The notes beneath the pieces were generated by a model. The model was not told the DNA's origin and did no database searches. It saw nothing but the letters and a program-made list of their open reading frames with translations. Positions 1 to 8,578 of a stretch of 21,916 nt of DNA are shown one piece after another. Numbering within the stretch: position 1 is the stretch's first letter; the number at the start of each line of letters is the position of its first letter. The stretch comes from Oscillospiraceae bacterium (lineage in GTDB: Bacteria > Bacillota > Clostridia > Oscillospirales > Oscillospiraceae), in the NCBI GenBank assembly GCA_028691385.1, contig JAQUZL010000018.1:1-21916 (forward strand), read 5' to 3'. Position numbers and translations under genes: made by a program.

Positions 1-689
<689 letters not shown>

Positions 690-697
690 TTTTCCAC

Positions 698-726
698 TTG
701 TACTTTCCCCTGTTATACGTTAGAAT
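698..726 (+). promoter_or_regulatory. Probable sigma-A type promoter for the asp23-like/fakA/glgA unit
   Basis: TTGTAC (698-703) and TAGAAT (721-726) are separated by exactly 17 bases. The -10 matches consensus at 5 of 6 positions, while the -35 matches only in its TTG. It lies in the 83-base gap between gpmI and the Asp23-like gene and would give a leader of about 40 nt ahead of the GGAGG at 760-764. This is inferred from sequence only. Confidence 0.5.
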
Positions 727-772
727 GGGGATTGAAATTTTTGATTCAGAATTTATGATGGAGGGTTGTCAA

Positions 773-1126
773 ATGCTCCAAGTGCATACAGATAATGGGA
801 ACATCAACATCAGCAGCAATGTCATCACGCGCATTGCCGGCGCTGCCGCAACCAACTGCTTTGGCGTAAAGGGAATGGCCGTCCGTTCAATGACCGACGG
901 ACTGGTTCATTTGCTGCGCAAAGAAGCCATGGGCAAGGGCGTTCGCGTCCATTACAACGAGGATCACACGATTACGATTGATCTTCACATCATTGTGGAG
1001 CACGGCGTCAATATTTCCGCGCTTTCCACATCCATTATAAAAGAAGTCCGCTATGTCGTTGGCAAGATTACCGGCGCAGAGATCGCGGCAGTCAACGTAT
1101 TTGTTGACTCGATTGTCGCAGGCTGA
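773..1126 (+). CDS. Asp23/Gls24 family envelope stress response protein (YloU-like)
   Basis: A 117-residue protein of the Asp23/Gls24 family, small proteins of Gram-positives found near the membrane or linked to alkaline and envelope stress. Their biochemical role is poorly defined. Family features include the central GVKGMAV segment, the alternating beta-strand stretch around ITIDLHIIVEHG, and the helix containing VRYVVGKITG near the C-terminus. The ATG at 773 is chosen because GGAGG lies 8 bases upstream (760-764) and the protein then begins at the conserved start of the family. Upstream in-frame ATG codons lack such a site. The next gene, fakA, starts 28 bases after the stop, the same yloU-yloV pairing seen in Bacillus and many Firmicutes, so co-transcription is likely. 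Confidence 0.88.
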   Translation: MLQVHTDNGNINISSNVITRIAGAAATNCFGVKGMAVRSMTDGLVHLLRKEAMGKGVRVHYNEDHTITIDLHIIVEHGVNISALSTSIIKEVRYVVGKITGAEIAAVNVFVDSIVAG

Positions 1127-1154
1127 AGCCACGGCATACGGAGGTGTAAGGAAA

Positions 1155-2771
1155 TTGAAGCAAATGATTGACGGCGCCGCATTTTCTGCAATGATCATCA
1201 ATGCGGCAGCCAATGTGCAAAACCATAAAGAGCAAATCAATGAACTGAATGTATTTCCGGTGCCCGACGGAGATACCGGCACCAACATGAGCCTGACGCT
1301 TGGCGCTGCAGCTGCCGAAATGAAGGCTGCGCCGTCCGGAATCACCTTGGACAAAGCGGCCACGGCTGCGGCTAACGCCCTGCTGTGCGGCGCGCGGGGC
1401 AACTCCGGCGTCATCACCTCGCTGCTGTTCCGCGGCATGGCAAAATCGCTCAAGGAGCAGCATCTTGCCGATGGCCGCGATTTCGCACGCGCACTGGCAG
1501 CCGGCGTCGACACCGCCTATAAGGCGGTCATGAAGCCCGCAGAGGGCACTATTTTGACAGTTTCCCGCGTCAGCGCGGAGGACGCGGTCATTGAAGCGGA
1601 AAATGACAATAATCTGGAACACATTTTGGAGTTTACGCTGGAGTCGGCCAAGCGTGCGCTGGCCGAAACCGTCAACCAGAATCCCGTGCTGAAAAAAGCC
1701 GGCGTTGTGGACGCGGGCGGCATGGGCTATGTGGATATTCTGGACGGGATGCTACTGAGCCTGCGCGGCGTCGTGATTGACGTGACCGAGCCGGACGCCG
1801 ATGTGAAATCCAGCGCCGATTTCTCCGAATTCAGCACCGAGGATATTCAATTCGGCTACTGCACGGAGTTTATCGTCAAGCGGGAACATGCCAAGGATCC
1901 GGAAAAGCTGCGCGCATTTTTGGCGACCATCGGCGACTCGCTGGTACTGGTGGACGGCGATGACATCATCAAGGTACATGTGCACACCAACAATCCCGGT
2001 CTTGCGCTGGAAGAAGCGCTCACCTATGGCAGCTTTGCAACCGTAAAGGTGGAAAACATGCGGTTGCAGCACACGGAAAAGGTGCTCTCGGAGGCAGAAG
2101 AACGCGCGGCCGAAAAACAGTACGGCATCGTTTCCGTCTGTTCCGGCGATGGCATCCGCTCCGTCTTTGCCGATCTTGGCGTGGACGGCTTTGCGCAGGG
2201 CGGACAGACCATGAATCCCTCCACTGACGACATTTTGCGCGAAATCAACCGCACGCCGGCGGAAATCGTTCTGGTGCTGCCGAACAACAAAAACATTATT
2301 ATGGCCGCAGAGCAGACCATTCCCATGACAAAGAAAAAGGTGATTGTCGTCCCCACCGCCACCATTTGTCAGGGCATCACCGCGCTGCTGAACTTCGACC
2401 CGGAGCAGGCCCTTGACGCCAATCTTGATGCCATGACCGAAGCGATCAAGGCGGTATCCACCATTCAGGTGACCTACGCCGCGCGCGACTCCGACTTTGA
2501 CGGCAACGAAATTCACGAGGGCGACTATCTTGCGCTGTATAACGGTGCGCTTTTCGGCGCCGGTAAGGATCTGCCCGCGCTGCTCGCCTCCATTGCCGAT
2601 CGTATTTGCGCCGACGGCAAGGATTATATCACGATTTTTGCCGGACAAGACATCTCCGATTCTGACGCAGCGGCTGCCGCCGACGTCTTTCGCACGCATT
2701 GTCAGGATGCTGAGGTCAGCTTAATTGACGGCGGTCAGCCCGTCTATTACTATTTAATTTCGGCGGAATAA
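1155..2771 (+). CDS. fakA: Fatty acid kinase FakA (DAK2/YloV family)
   Basis: FakA phosphorylates fatty acids bound to a FakB (DegV-family) protein, feeding exogenous fatty acids into phospholipid synthesis. No FakB gene lies in this window. The N-terminal DhaL/Dak2 nucleotide-binding domain (about residues 1-200) shows NVFPVPDGDTGTNM at residues 32-45, whose aspartates bind Mg-ATP, then ARGNSGV and a KPAEGTILTVSR stretch. DAGGMGY marks the domain end. A middle domain and a DegV-like C-terminal domain follow. At 538 residues the length fits the family (about 550). The start chosen is TTG at 1155, ten bases after GGAGG (1140-1144), which gives MKQMIDG, matching the usual family N-terminus. An ATG at 1164 is the alternative but is too far from that site. 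The gap to glgA is 25 bases, implying one operon. Confidence 0.9.
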   Translation: MKQMIDGAAFSAMIINAAANVQNHKEQINELNVFPVPDGDTGTNMSLTLGAAAAEMKAAPSGITLDKAATAAANALLCGARGNSGVITSLLFRGMAKSLKEQHLADGRDFARALAAGVDTAYKAVMKPAEGTILTVSRVSAEDAVIEAENDNNLEHILEFTLESAKRALAETVNQNPVLKKAGVVDAGGMGYVDILDGMLLSLRGVVIDVTEPDADVKSSADFSEFSTEDIQFGYCTEFIVKREHAKDPEKLRAFLATIGDSLVLVDGDDIIKVHVHTNNPGLALEEALTYGSFATVKVENMRLQHTEKVLSEAEERAAEKQYGIVSVCSGDGIRSVFADLGVDGFAQGGQTMNPSTDDILREINRTPAEIVLVLPNNKNIIMAAEQTIPMTKKKVIVVPTATICQGITALLNFDPEQALDANLDAMTEAIKAVSTIQVTYAARDSDFDGNEIHEGDYLALYNGALFGAGKDLPALLASIADRICADGKDYITIFAGQDISDSDAAAAADVFRTHCQDAEVSLIDGGQPVYYYLISAE

Positions 2772-2796
2772 CCGCATCAGACAAGAGGTGTGTTGC

Positions 2797-4239
2797 ATGA
2801 ATGTGCTCTATGCAGCAAGTGAGGCCTATCCTTATATTTGCATGGGCGGCACTTCCGACGCCGCCGGTGCGCTCCCCCGTGCGCTGTGCGCGCTGGGCTG
2901 CGATACGCGGCTGATTTTGCCGCTTTATCGCTGCCTCGCCAAGCAATATCGCGACAAGTTGCAGTTTCTTTGCAACGTTTCCGTTCCGGTGTCCTATATG
3001 CAGTTTTCCTGCGGACTGTATAAGCTGACGGAAGAAAGTGGATTGACCGTCTATTTTATTGAAAACAGCGATTACTTTGATCGTGACTGCATCTATGGCG
3101 ACGAGGACGACCCCAATCGGTTTGCCTTTTTTTCCAAGGCAGTGGTCACGCTGCTGGACGCTATCGCGCCGCTGGAAGCCTGGTATCCCGACGTCATGCA
3201 CTGCACGGACTGGCAAACCGCGCTGATTCCCATTTATCTGCGGGAACTGCAGTACGCCCATCCGGAGCGGAAGCCCATCTATACGGTGTTTACCATTCAC
3301 AATGCGGAGCATCCCGCCGTGCGGAACTATTTCTCGCTGAACGATGAATTTGGGCTTAGCGGCGTCCTGTTTGCCGAGGGCACCATGGAGCTGAACGGCG
3401 AGGTGGATCTGATGAAGGGCGCGATTGTCTGCTGCGACGCCATCACCACCTTCAGCCCGCGCTACGCGCAGGAGCTGATTGCCGATGACAATATACTCAC
3501 GCTCAGTGCGGTGCTGCGTGAAAACCAAAACAAGCTGTTTGGCATTTTGAACGGCGTGGATATGACGCGGCACGACCCGCAAAGCAGTGCTTTTTTGCCT
3601 CAAAACTACAGTGCCGAGAACCTCGGCGGAAAAGCCGCCTGCAAGGCGGCGCTGCAAGAAAAGCTTGGCCTGACGGTTTCCCCCGCCGCGCCGCTATTCG
3701 CCTGCGTTTCCAGACTCCAGCCACGCAAGGGCTATCCCCTGCTGGATCAGATTTTGCCGGAACTGATGCGCCAAGGCGCGCAGCTTGTGATTCTTGGCTC
3801 CGGCCACAAGGAAATGGAGCAGATGCTTTCCGCTTCCAACGGCAAATATCCCGGCCAGTATGTCTGCACGGTGTCAGGCTATGACGAAGTACTCTCTGCG
3901 CAGATTTACGCAGCCAGTGACATCTATCTTGCACCGTCCGTGTCGGAGCCGTGCGGAATACCGGTCATGTGCGCCATGCGATATGGTACTGTTCCAATTG
4001 CGCGCGCCACCGGCGGTCTGCGCGACACTGTGATTGAGGCGGGCAGCCCCGGCGAAAATGGATTTTTGTTTGAGGCCTACGAGCCGGACGCGTTTCTTTC
4101 CGCCATTGCGCGCGCGACAACGGCCTTCCGGGATACGAATGCCTGGCAAGCGCTTATGCGGCAGTGCATGAACCAGAACTTTGGCTGGACAGCCGCAGCC
4201 AAGGCATATCTGGCGCTATATCATAAGATTTCCGACTGA
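2797..4239 (+). CDS. glgA: Glycogen synthase (GlgA-type, glycosyltransferase family 5), atypical donor-site motif
   Basis: GT5 glycogen synthases extend alpha-1,4-glucan chains from ADP-glucose. The 480-residue length fits the family. Conserved features are SEAYP at 8-12, HCTDWQTALIP, the THN-type histidine segment, ILNGVD, SRLQPRKG (equivalent to the R300/K305 region of E. coli GlgA), EPCG, and a second TGGLRDTV motif near the C-terminus. The start ATG at 2797 follows AGAGGTG at 2784-2790. The N-terminal KTGGLAD signature, whose first residue is Lys15 in E. coli, reads CMGGTSD here. Cys15 replaces the ADP-glucose-binding lysine, although the rest aligns without gaps. The arginine before EPCG is also absent. 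No other glycogen genes are in the window. It may be a normal synthase with an altered donor site, or a paralogue with a different role. Confidence 0.82.
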   Translation: MNVLYAASEAYPYICMGGTSDAAGALPRALCALGCDTRLILPLYRCLAKQYRDKLQFLCNVSVPVSYMQFSCGLYKLTEESGLTVYFIENSDYFDRDCIYGDEDDPNRFAFFSKAVVTLLDAIAPLEAWYPDVMHCTDWQTALIPIYLRELQYAHPERKPIYTVFTIHNAEHPAVRNYFSLNDEFGLSGVLFAEGTMELNGEVDLMKGAIVCCDAITTFSPRYAQELIADDNILTLSAVLRENQNKLFGILNGVDMTRHDPQSSAFLPQNYSAENLGGKAACKAALQEKLGLTVSPAAPLFACVSRLQPRKGYPLLDQILPELMRQGAQLVILGSGHKEMEQMLSASNGKYPGQYVCTVSGYDEVLSAQIYAASDIYLAPSVSEPCGIPVMCAMRYGTVPIARATGGLRDTVIEAGSPGENGFLFEAYEPDAFLSAIARATTAFRDTNAWQALMRQCMNQNFGWTAAAKAYLALYHKISD

Positions 4240-4256
4240 TTTTAACATGTTTCACA

Positions 4257-4294
4257 AAAGCACGCCTGTTATTTTTTAACAGGCGTGCTTTTTT
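4257..4294 (+). terminator. Rho-independent terminator after glgA
   Basis: A 12-bp perfect stem, AGCACGCCTGTT (4259-4270) with AACAGGCGTGCT (4278-4289), closes a 7-base A/T loop. It is preceded by an A run and followed by six T residues ending at 4294. It lies 17 bases after the glgA stop and separates that unit from the CarD-like gene. Confidence 0.93.
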
Positions 4295-4307
4295 CATAAA
4301 ATTTCAC

Positions 4308-4336
4308 TTACATTTTCGTTAAATATATGTTATATT
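4308..4336 (+). promoter_or_regulatory. Probable promoter of the CarD-like gene
   Basis: TATATT (4331-4336, 5 of 6 consensus positions) lies 17 bases downstream of a poor -35 match, TTACAT (4308-4313), in a markedly A/T-rich stretch between the glgA terminator and the CarD-like gene. It would give a leader of about 50 nt. The -10 is convincing and the -35 is not. Confidence 0.45.
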
Positions 4337-4391
4337 AGAGTTGTAAGAATATTGCGAAATCGAGAAAGCATAAAAGGAGGCAGATGATACT

Positions 4392-4895
4392 GTGTTCAAG
4401 CTCAATGAGCGCGTTTTCTACGCAAATACGGGTGCATGCACCGTCATAAACATTGAGACGCCGGATTTTGTAAAGGGAAGCCGCCTCTATTATGTATTAA
4501 GCCCTATCTTTGGTGCAAACGGCCGGATTTACGTCCCGGTTGACGCATCCAATCTTCAGATCCGCAAGCTGATCTCAAAAGACGACGCCGAGCAGCTGAT
4601 TTCCACGCTTGATCGTATGGAGGCGGCATGGATTGACGACGACAAATTGCGGGAATCTGAACTGAAAGAGGTCATGCGGTCCGCTGATCGGACACAACTG
4701 GTCTGTTTTATGAAAGGGCTTTACAAAAAGCGCCTGGAAAAGCAACTGGTGCGTAAGCAGCTGCGCGCGCGGGATGAGGAACTGTTCCATCGCGCAGAAA
4801 AACTGCTTTACAGTGAGCTGGCCGCTGCATTGGACATGACGCCGGAATCGATGGAAGCCTATATCATTTCCAAGCTAAAGCCTGCAATCGCATAA
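4392..4895 (+). CDS. CarD-family transcriptional regulator (CarD/CdnL/TRCF-like RNA polymerase interaction domain)
   Basis: CarD-type proteins bind the RNA polymerase beta subunit through an N-terminal Tudor-like domain and stabilise or alter open promoter complexes. This 167-residue protein begins with the typical FKLNERVFYANTGACTV beta-rich start. The segment around SRLYYVLSPIF and IYVPVD completes the polymerase-binding domain (about residues 1-60). The rest is predicted helical and charged, with a KKRLEKQLVRKQLR basic patch in the region that contacts DNA in the family. The GTG start at 4392 is supported by AAAAGGAGG at 4372-4380, 11 bases away. No in-frame ATG upstream fits. It appears to be a single-gene transcription unit and converges on addA. 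Confidence 0.87.
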   Translation: MFKLNERVFYANTGACTVINIETPDFVKGSRLYYVLSPIFGANGRIYVPVDASNLQIRKLISKDDAEQLISTLDRMEAAWIDDDKLRESELKEVMRSADRTQLVCFMKGLYKKRLEKQLVRKQLRARDEELFHRAEKLLYSELAAALDMTPESMEAYIISKLKPAIA

Positions 4896-4908
4896 CCAGC
4901 ACCAAAAC

Positions 4909-4943
4909 GCCACCCCAATGATTTTGTTCATTGGGGTGATTTT
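4909..4943. terminator. Hairpin downstream of the CarD-like gene, probable terminator
   Basis: A perfect 10-bp inverted repeat, CACCCCAATG (4911-4920) with CATTGGGGTG (4929-4938), has an 8-base loop and begins 16 bases after the CarD-like stop. The T run after it (4940-4943) is short. A four-T run also follows it when read on the other strand, so it may act weakly in both directions. Confidence 0.6.
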
Positions 4944-4970
4944 CTGCTCCGGCGCACCTTTCACAATGGC

Positions 4971-5022
4971 AACACGCGGCTTGAATCCCAACGATCCGGG
5001 ATCAAGCCGCGTGTTATTTTTT
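4971..5022 (+). terminator. Strong hairpin terminator between the CarD-like gene and addA
   Basis: Arms at 4971-4989 (beginning AACACGCGGCTTGA) and 4998-5015 (ending GCCGCGTGTT) pair over 18 bp with one bulged A and are followed by ATTTTTT (5016-5022). The T run follows only on the plus strand, so it should stop plus-strand transcripts. It ends one base before the addA stop codon region, blocking antisense transcription into addA. Confidence 0.8.
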
Positions 5023-5023
5023 A

Positions 5024-8000
5024 TCAATCCTTGGCGCTGACGGGCAATTCCACGCTCTGCCCGGTACGCAGAAAATAGAGCCAGCACTGCTTGACCGGTT
5101 TATTAAACACGGCCTGCATTGCCAGCGCGTAGGCCTGCAGCTGTGCGGCATACCGCATGGCATACTGCTCTGCGGGCAGTTGTCCAAGGCGATCGGATTT
5201 GAAATCCAAAATAACCAATCCGTCCGGTTCCTCCATGCAGCAGTCCACAACGCCCTGCAGCAGCACGCTGCCCGCACCTGCAGAAAGCTGTGCGGCGTCC
5301 ACCAGCACAGAAAACTTATATTCCCGCAGGCAGTGTGCCGCGCGCGCCCGCGCGGCAAGGGGCGAACGGAAGAATTGCAGCAGCTGCGCGGGGTCTATGG
5401 CGCGCGCCTGTTCGCGCGTGAGATGATGCGCCGCGCAAAGGCGCTCCAATTCGGCCTGCACGCCTTCAAGGGTTTCGCAGGCAGCGTCGTTCAAAAACCG
5501 CATGGCCAAATGCACCGCGTCGCCCAGCTGCGCGCCGCGCAAGGTCTTTTCCGCAGCAAACTCGGGCTGCCGCACCTGTACCCGCAGCGGGAGCAGCCGC
5601 GCAGCGTCGTCTGCCGCCTCGTAATCCTTCACGCGACCCTTCAATTGGGTCGGCGTAATCTTTGCAGGCGTCTGCGTCTGCGCCCGATACGGGTAAAGAT
5701 AGGCGGCTGCCGCCGCAATTTCCGCCGCAGTCGGCACCCTGCGCGCAACAATCTGTTGGGGCAGCGCCGCACTGCGCTGCGAGCCTTCCGTTCCACCGTC
5801 ATAGCAGATTTTCCATTGCGCACCCTCAAAAGCGCGCACGCACGCCGGTCTGCCGCACAGGTCATGCAGCGCGCCCGCCTCCTGCCTGCAAAGCGCCGCC
5901 ATCAGCACCCATTTTCCCGCGCTTGTGACGTTTTCCGCCATCTGCGGCCGCACCGGCCAGGTCAGCACACTGGAAATGGCGGCAAGCTCTGTCTTGAGAT
6001 GCTTGGAGCAATAGGTCATGATGAGAAGATCCTTCGCACGCGTCATCGCAACATATAAAACGCGCAGTTCCTCCGATCGATTTTCCTGCTCGATTTTCGA
6101 AGCAATGGCGCTGCGCGCGATGGTGGAATAGCTGACGCGAAGCGTTTCATCCATTGCCCGCGCGCCAACTCCCATCTCCGTATCGAACAAAACCGCCTGT
6201 CTGAGATCCTCCTGATTGAATTTTCCGGATAACTCCGCCAGGAACACCACCGGGTATTCCAAGCCCTTGGACTTGTGGATGGTCGTGATGGTCACGCTGC
6301 TTTGCGCCTGCTCCGCGTCGTTCTGAATGCCCCTGCCAGACGCGCGCAGTTGTTCCAGCGCGCGCAAAAAACCTGCCAACTCCGGCGTCGCCGCTTCCGC
6401 ACGCTGCGCATATTCGGAAAACAGCTGCAAATTCTTCGCGCGCTGCTCGCCCCGGCGCATGGCGGAAAAGCACTCCGTCAGCTCCTGCGTCTGAATGAGC
6501 CGATTCACCAGTTCGCCCAGATGCAGTTCGCGCGCCTGCCGGCGAAACAGCTCCAAACGCCGGCAAAACTGCTCCGCCTTTTCCGTTTTTGACGCCAGCA
6601 GCGCATCATAGAGCGCTGCACTGCGGTCAAGCACTCGCACCGCAGCCAGCTCATCCGGCGTAAAGCCCCCTGCAGGACTGTTCAGCACCGCGAGCAGCGG
6701 CACATCCTGATAGGGATTGTCGATGATCTGCAAGAAGCTGATCAGCACGGAAATTTCCGTTGTATCGAGAATATTATCGCTGCGATCGCAGACACAGCTG
6801 ATCCCGGCTTCCTCCAGCACCTGCTGGAAGATTCCCGCGTTTGACATCTTGCGCAGCAAAATCACAATGTCCTTTTCCGTAACCGGTCTGGTTTGATCAT
6901 CCTTTGACACCGTTTCCGCACTTGCAAGCATTGTTTTGATCCGTTTTGCAAGAAAACCAGCCTCAATGCGGGCGCGATCCGGGCTTTCCTCATCGTCCGC
7001 GCCGCTATCATAGTCGATACAGTCCAGCTCCACGCACGGGCTGCCGCGCGACGGGTGCGGACAGCCCTCACGGAGCATTTCATGCTCCGTATAGGCAAGG
7101 CCGCCAAGACGCGCGGTCATGACGCCTGTGAACACCTGATTGGCCGCGTCCAAAATCGCCTTTTGCGAGCGAAAATTTTCAGACAGGAAAAAGCGCGCAG
7201 GGCCGGTCATGCCGGGCTGAAAGTCAGAAAAAGAATGGTACTTTTCCAGAAAAATCGTAGGGTCTGCCAAACGAAAGCGGTAAATGGACTGCTTCACATC
7301 GCCAACCATAAAGAGGTTCGCGCCGCTGTGCGAAACAGCATGGAAAATCAAATCCTGCACCGCATTGGTGTCCTGGTATTCGTCCACCAGCACCTCGGTA
7401 AAGCTGTCGGACAGCTCTTTGGCGGCGGCCGTTGGCGCTTCCTGCTTTTTTCCGTAAAACAGCTGCAGCGCCAGATGTTCCAAATCGCCAAAGTCAAGGC
7501 TGTTTCTCCGCTTTTTCTCCGCCTGATACAGCTGTCCAAAGCGTTCGGTCATGGCAAGCAGGCCCCGCACCGCCGCAGCGGTCGCCTGCAGCTCTGCGAG
7601 CATTTCCGCGGAGCTGCCATAAAACGGCGTCCGCCATTTTTTCAGGCCCGCCTGGCACTGCTTGCGAATATTTGCCGTCATTTCCTTCAATGCAGGCTCT
7701 ACCTGATCCTTTTTGACCGGCTTGAGGCGGTCGAACTGCACCTGCTGATACAGTCGGACTGCGTCCCAGCTTTGACAGCGCGCAAGACCCGCAAGATCAT
7801 CGCGTGTTGTCTGGACCGAAGGGCCGTAGCTTGCCGCATAGGCCGGCGCGGACTCAAATTCCTGCAGCAGCTCCGAAAAGAGCACTGTTTCATCGGCGGC
7901 GAACCTGCGCACGCCGTCGCAAAGGTACGCGCCCCAAACAGTTTGCGACGCCTCCGCGGCCGGATCAAACTCCATCAGCTGGCGATACCGCTGGATTTGC

Positions 8001-8578
8001 TTTTGTGGATTTGCGCTGCATTGCACGTTGTCATAGGTCGCAATCACAAGCTTCGGCAGCGCCCGGTCATCCCGGCCTGCGCCAAACAGGTCAATGGCCG
8101 CGCGATAATCCGGGTTCTCGTCCAGCGCGGCATACGCCTCGTCGAGTGTCTGCGCGGCCGCGTTCTCTCGGAAAATCGCACACGCAGACTCCTCCGCAAT
8201 GCGAAAATCCGGTGAAAGATCCAGCACATTGGAATAGCCTCGCAGCACATCGGCGCAAAATGCGTGCACGGTGGAGATCCGCGCAGAGTAGATTCGGTGC
8301 AGCTGCCGCCGCAGATGCGCATTTTCAGGCTGCCCCGCCACGCGGCGACTGATCTCCGCGATGATTTTCGCGCGCAGCTCCGCCGCCGCTTTCTTGGTAT
8401 AGGTAATCATGAGGAAATCGTCAATATTTTTCGGATCGCTTTGCTCGCACAGCCGCGCCATCAGCCGTTGCACCAGCACCATGGTTTTGCCGGAACCGGC
8501 TGCCGCCGAAACCAGCATCGCGCCGCCGCGATAGTCGACAATGGCCTGCTGACTGGGCGATAATTTAATCTCTGCCAT
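5024..8578 (-). CDS. addA: ATP-dependent helicase/nuclease subunit A (AddA)
   Basis: AddA is the motor and one of two nuclease subunits of the AddAB complex, which resects double-strand breaks for RecA-dependent repair. At 1184 residues it has a typical length. Superfamily 1A helicase motifs are visible: Walker A AAAGSGKT (25-32), Walker B VDEYQDTN (about 397-404), TIHKSKGLEYP (about 764) and LYVAMTRAKD (about 840). The C-terminal RecB-type nuclease domain has GDAVHLAM (about 1018), GVVD (about 1107) and ILDFKSD (about 1122), so it looks catalytically intact. The start is the ATG at 8578 with AAAGGAG ten bases upstream. An ATG at 8587 sits only one base from that site and is unlikely. The start overlaps the addB end by 14 bases, implying coupled translation. 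Confidence 0.95.
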   Translation of the reverse strand: MAEIKLSPSQQAIVDYRGGAMLVSAAAGSGKTMVLVQRLMARLCEQSDPKNIDDFLMITYTKKAAAELRAKIIAEISRRVAGQPENAHLRRQLHRIYSARISTVHAFCADVLRGYSNVLDLSPDFRIAEESACAIFRENAAAQTLDEAYAALDENPDYRAAIDLFGAGRDDRALPKLVIATYDNVQCSANPQKQIQRYRQLMEFDPAAEASQTVWGAYLCDGVRRFAADETVLFSELLQEFESAPAYAASYGPSVQTTRDDLAGLARCQSWDAVRLYQQVQFDRLKPVKKDQVEPALKEMTANIRKQCQAGLKKWRTPFYGSSAEMLAELQATAAAVRGLLAMTERFGQLYQAEKKRRNSLDFGDLEHLALQLFYGKKQEAPTAAAKELSDSFTEVLVDEYQDTNAVQDLIFHAVSHSGANLFMVGDVKQSIYRFRLADPTIFLEKYHSFSDFQPGMTGPARFFLSENFRSQKAILDAANQVFTGVMTARLGGLAYTEHEMLREGCPHPSRGSPCVELDCIDYDSGADDEESPDRARIEAGFLAKRIKTMLASAETVSKDDQTRPVTEKDIVILLRKMSNAGIFQQVLEEAGISCVCDRSDNILDTTEISVLISFLQIIDNPYQDVPLLAVLNSPAGGFTPDELAAVRVLDRSAALYDALLASKTEKAEQFCRRLELFRRQARELHLGELVNRLIQTQELTECFSAMRRGEQRAKNLQLFSEYAQRAEAATPELAGFLRALEQLRASGRGIQNDAEQAQSSVTITTIHKSKGLEYPVVFLAELSGKFNQEDLRQAVLFDTEMGVGARAMDETLRVSYSTIARSAIASKIEQENRSEELRVLYVAMTRAKDLLIMTYCSKHLKTELAAISSVLTWPVRPQMAENVTSAGKWVLMAALCRQEAGALHDLCGRPACVRAFEGAQWKICYDGGTEGSQRSAALPQQIVARRVPTAAEIAAAAAYLYPYRAQTQTPAKITPTQLKGRVKDYEAADDAARLLPLRVQVRQPEFAAEKTLRGAQLGDAVHLAMRFLNDAACETLEGVQAELERLCAAHHLTREQARAIDPAQLLQFFRSPLAARARAAHCLREYKFSVLVDAAQLSAGAGSVLLQGVVDCCMEEPDGLVILDFKSDRLGQLPAEQYAMRYAAQLQAYALAMQAVFNKPVKQCWLYFLRTGQSVELPVSAKD

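Noticed and set aside
1752..3657. Two open frames over 300 codons on the minus strand, opposite fakA and glgA
   Set aside because: The plus-strand genes have clear family motifs throughout. The antisense products show no domain and no convincing ribosome-binding site.
4896..5023. CRISPR-like or mobile-element terminal repeats in the carD-addA gap
   Set aside because: The two inverted repeats differ in sequence, do not recur elsewhere that I can see, and fit ordinary terminator hairpins.
7055..8215. A 386-codon open frame antisense to addA, with another of 292 codons at 5180-6058
   Set aside because: Both are opposite conserved helicase and nuclease motifs of AddA and have basic, low-information composition typical of shadow frames.
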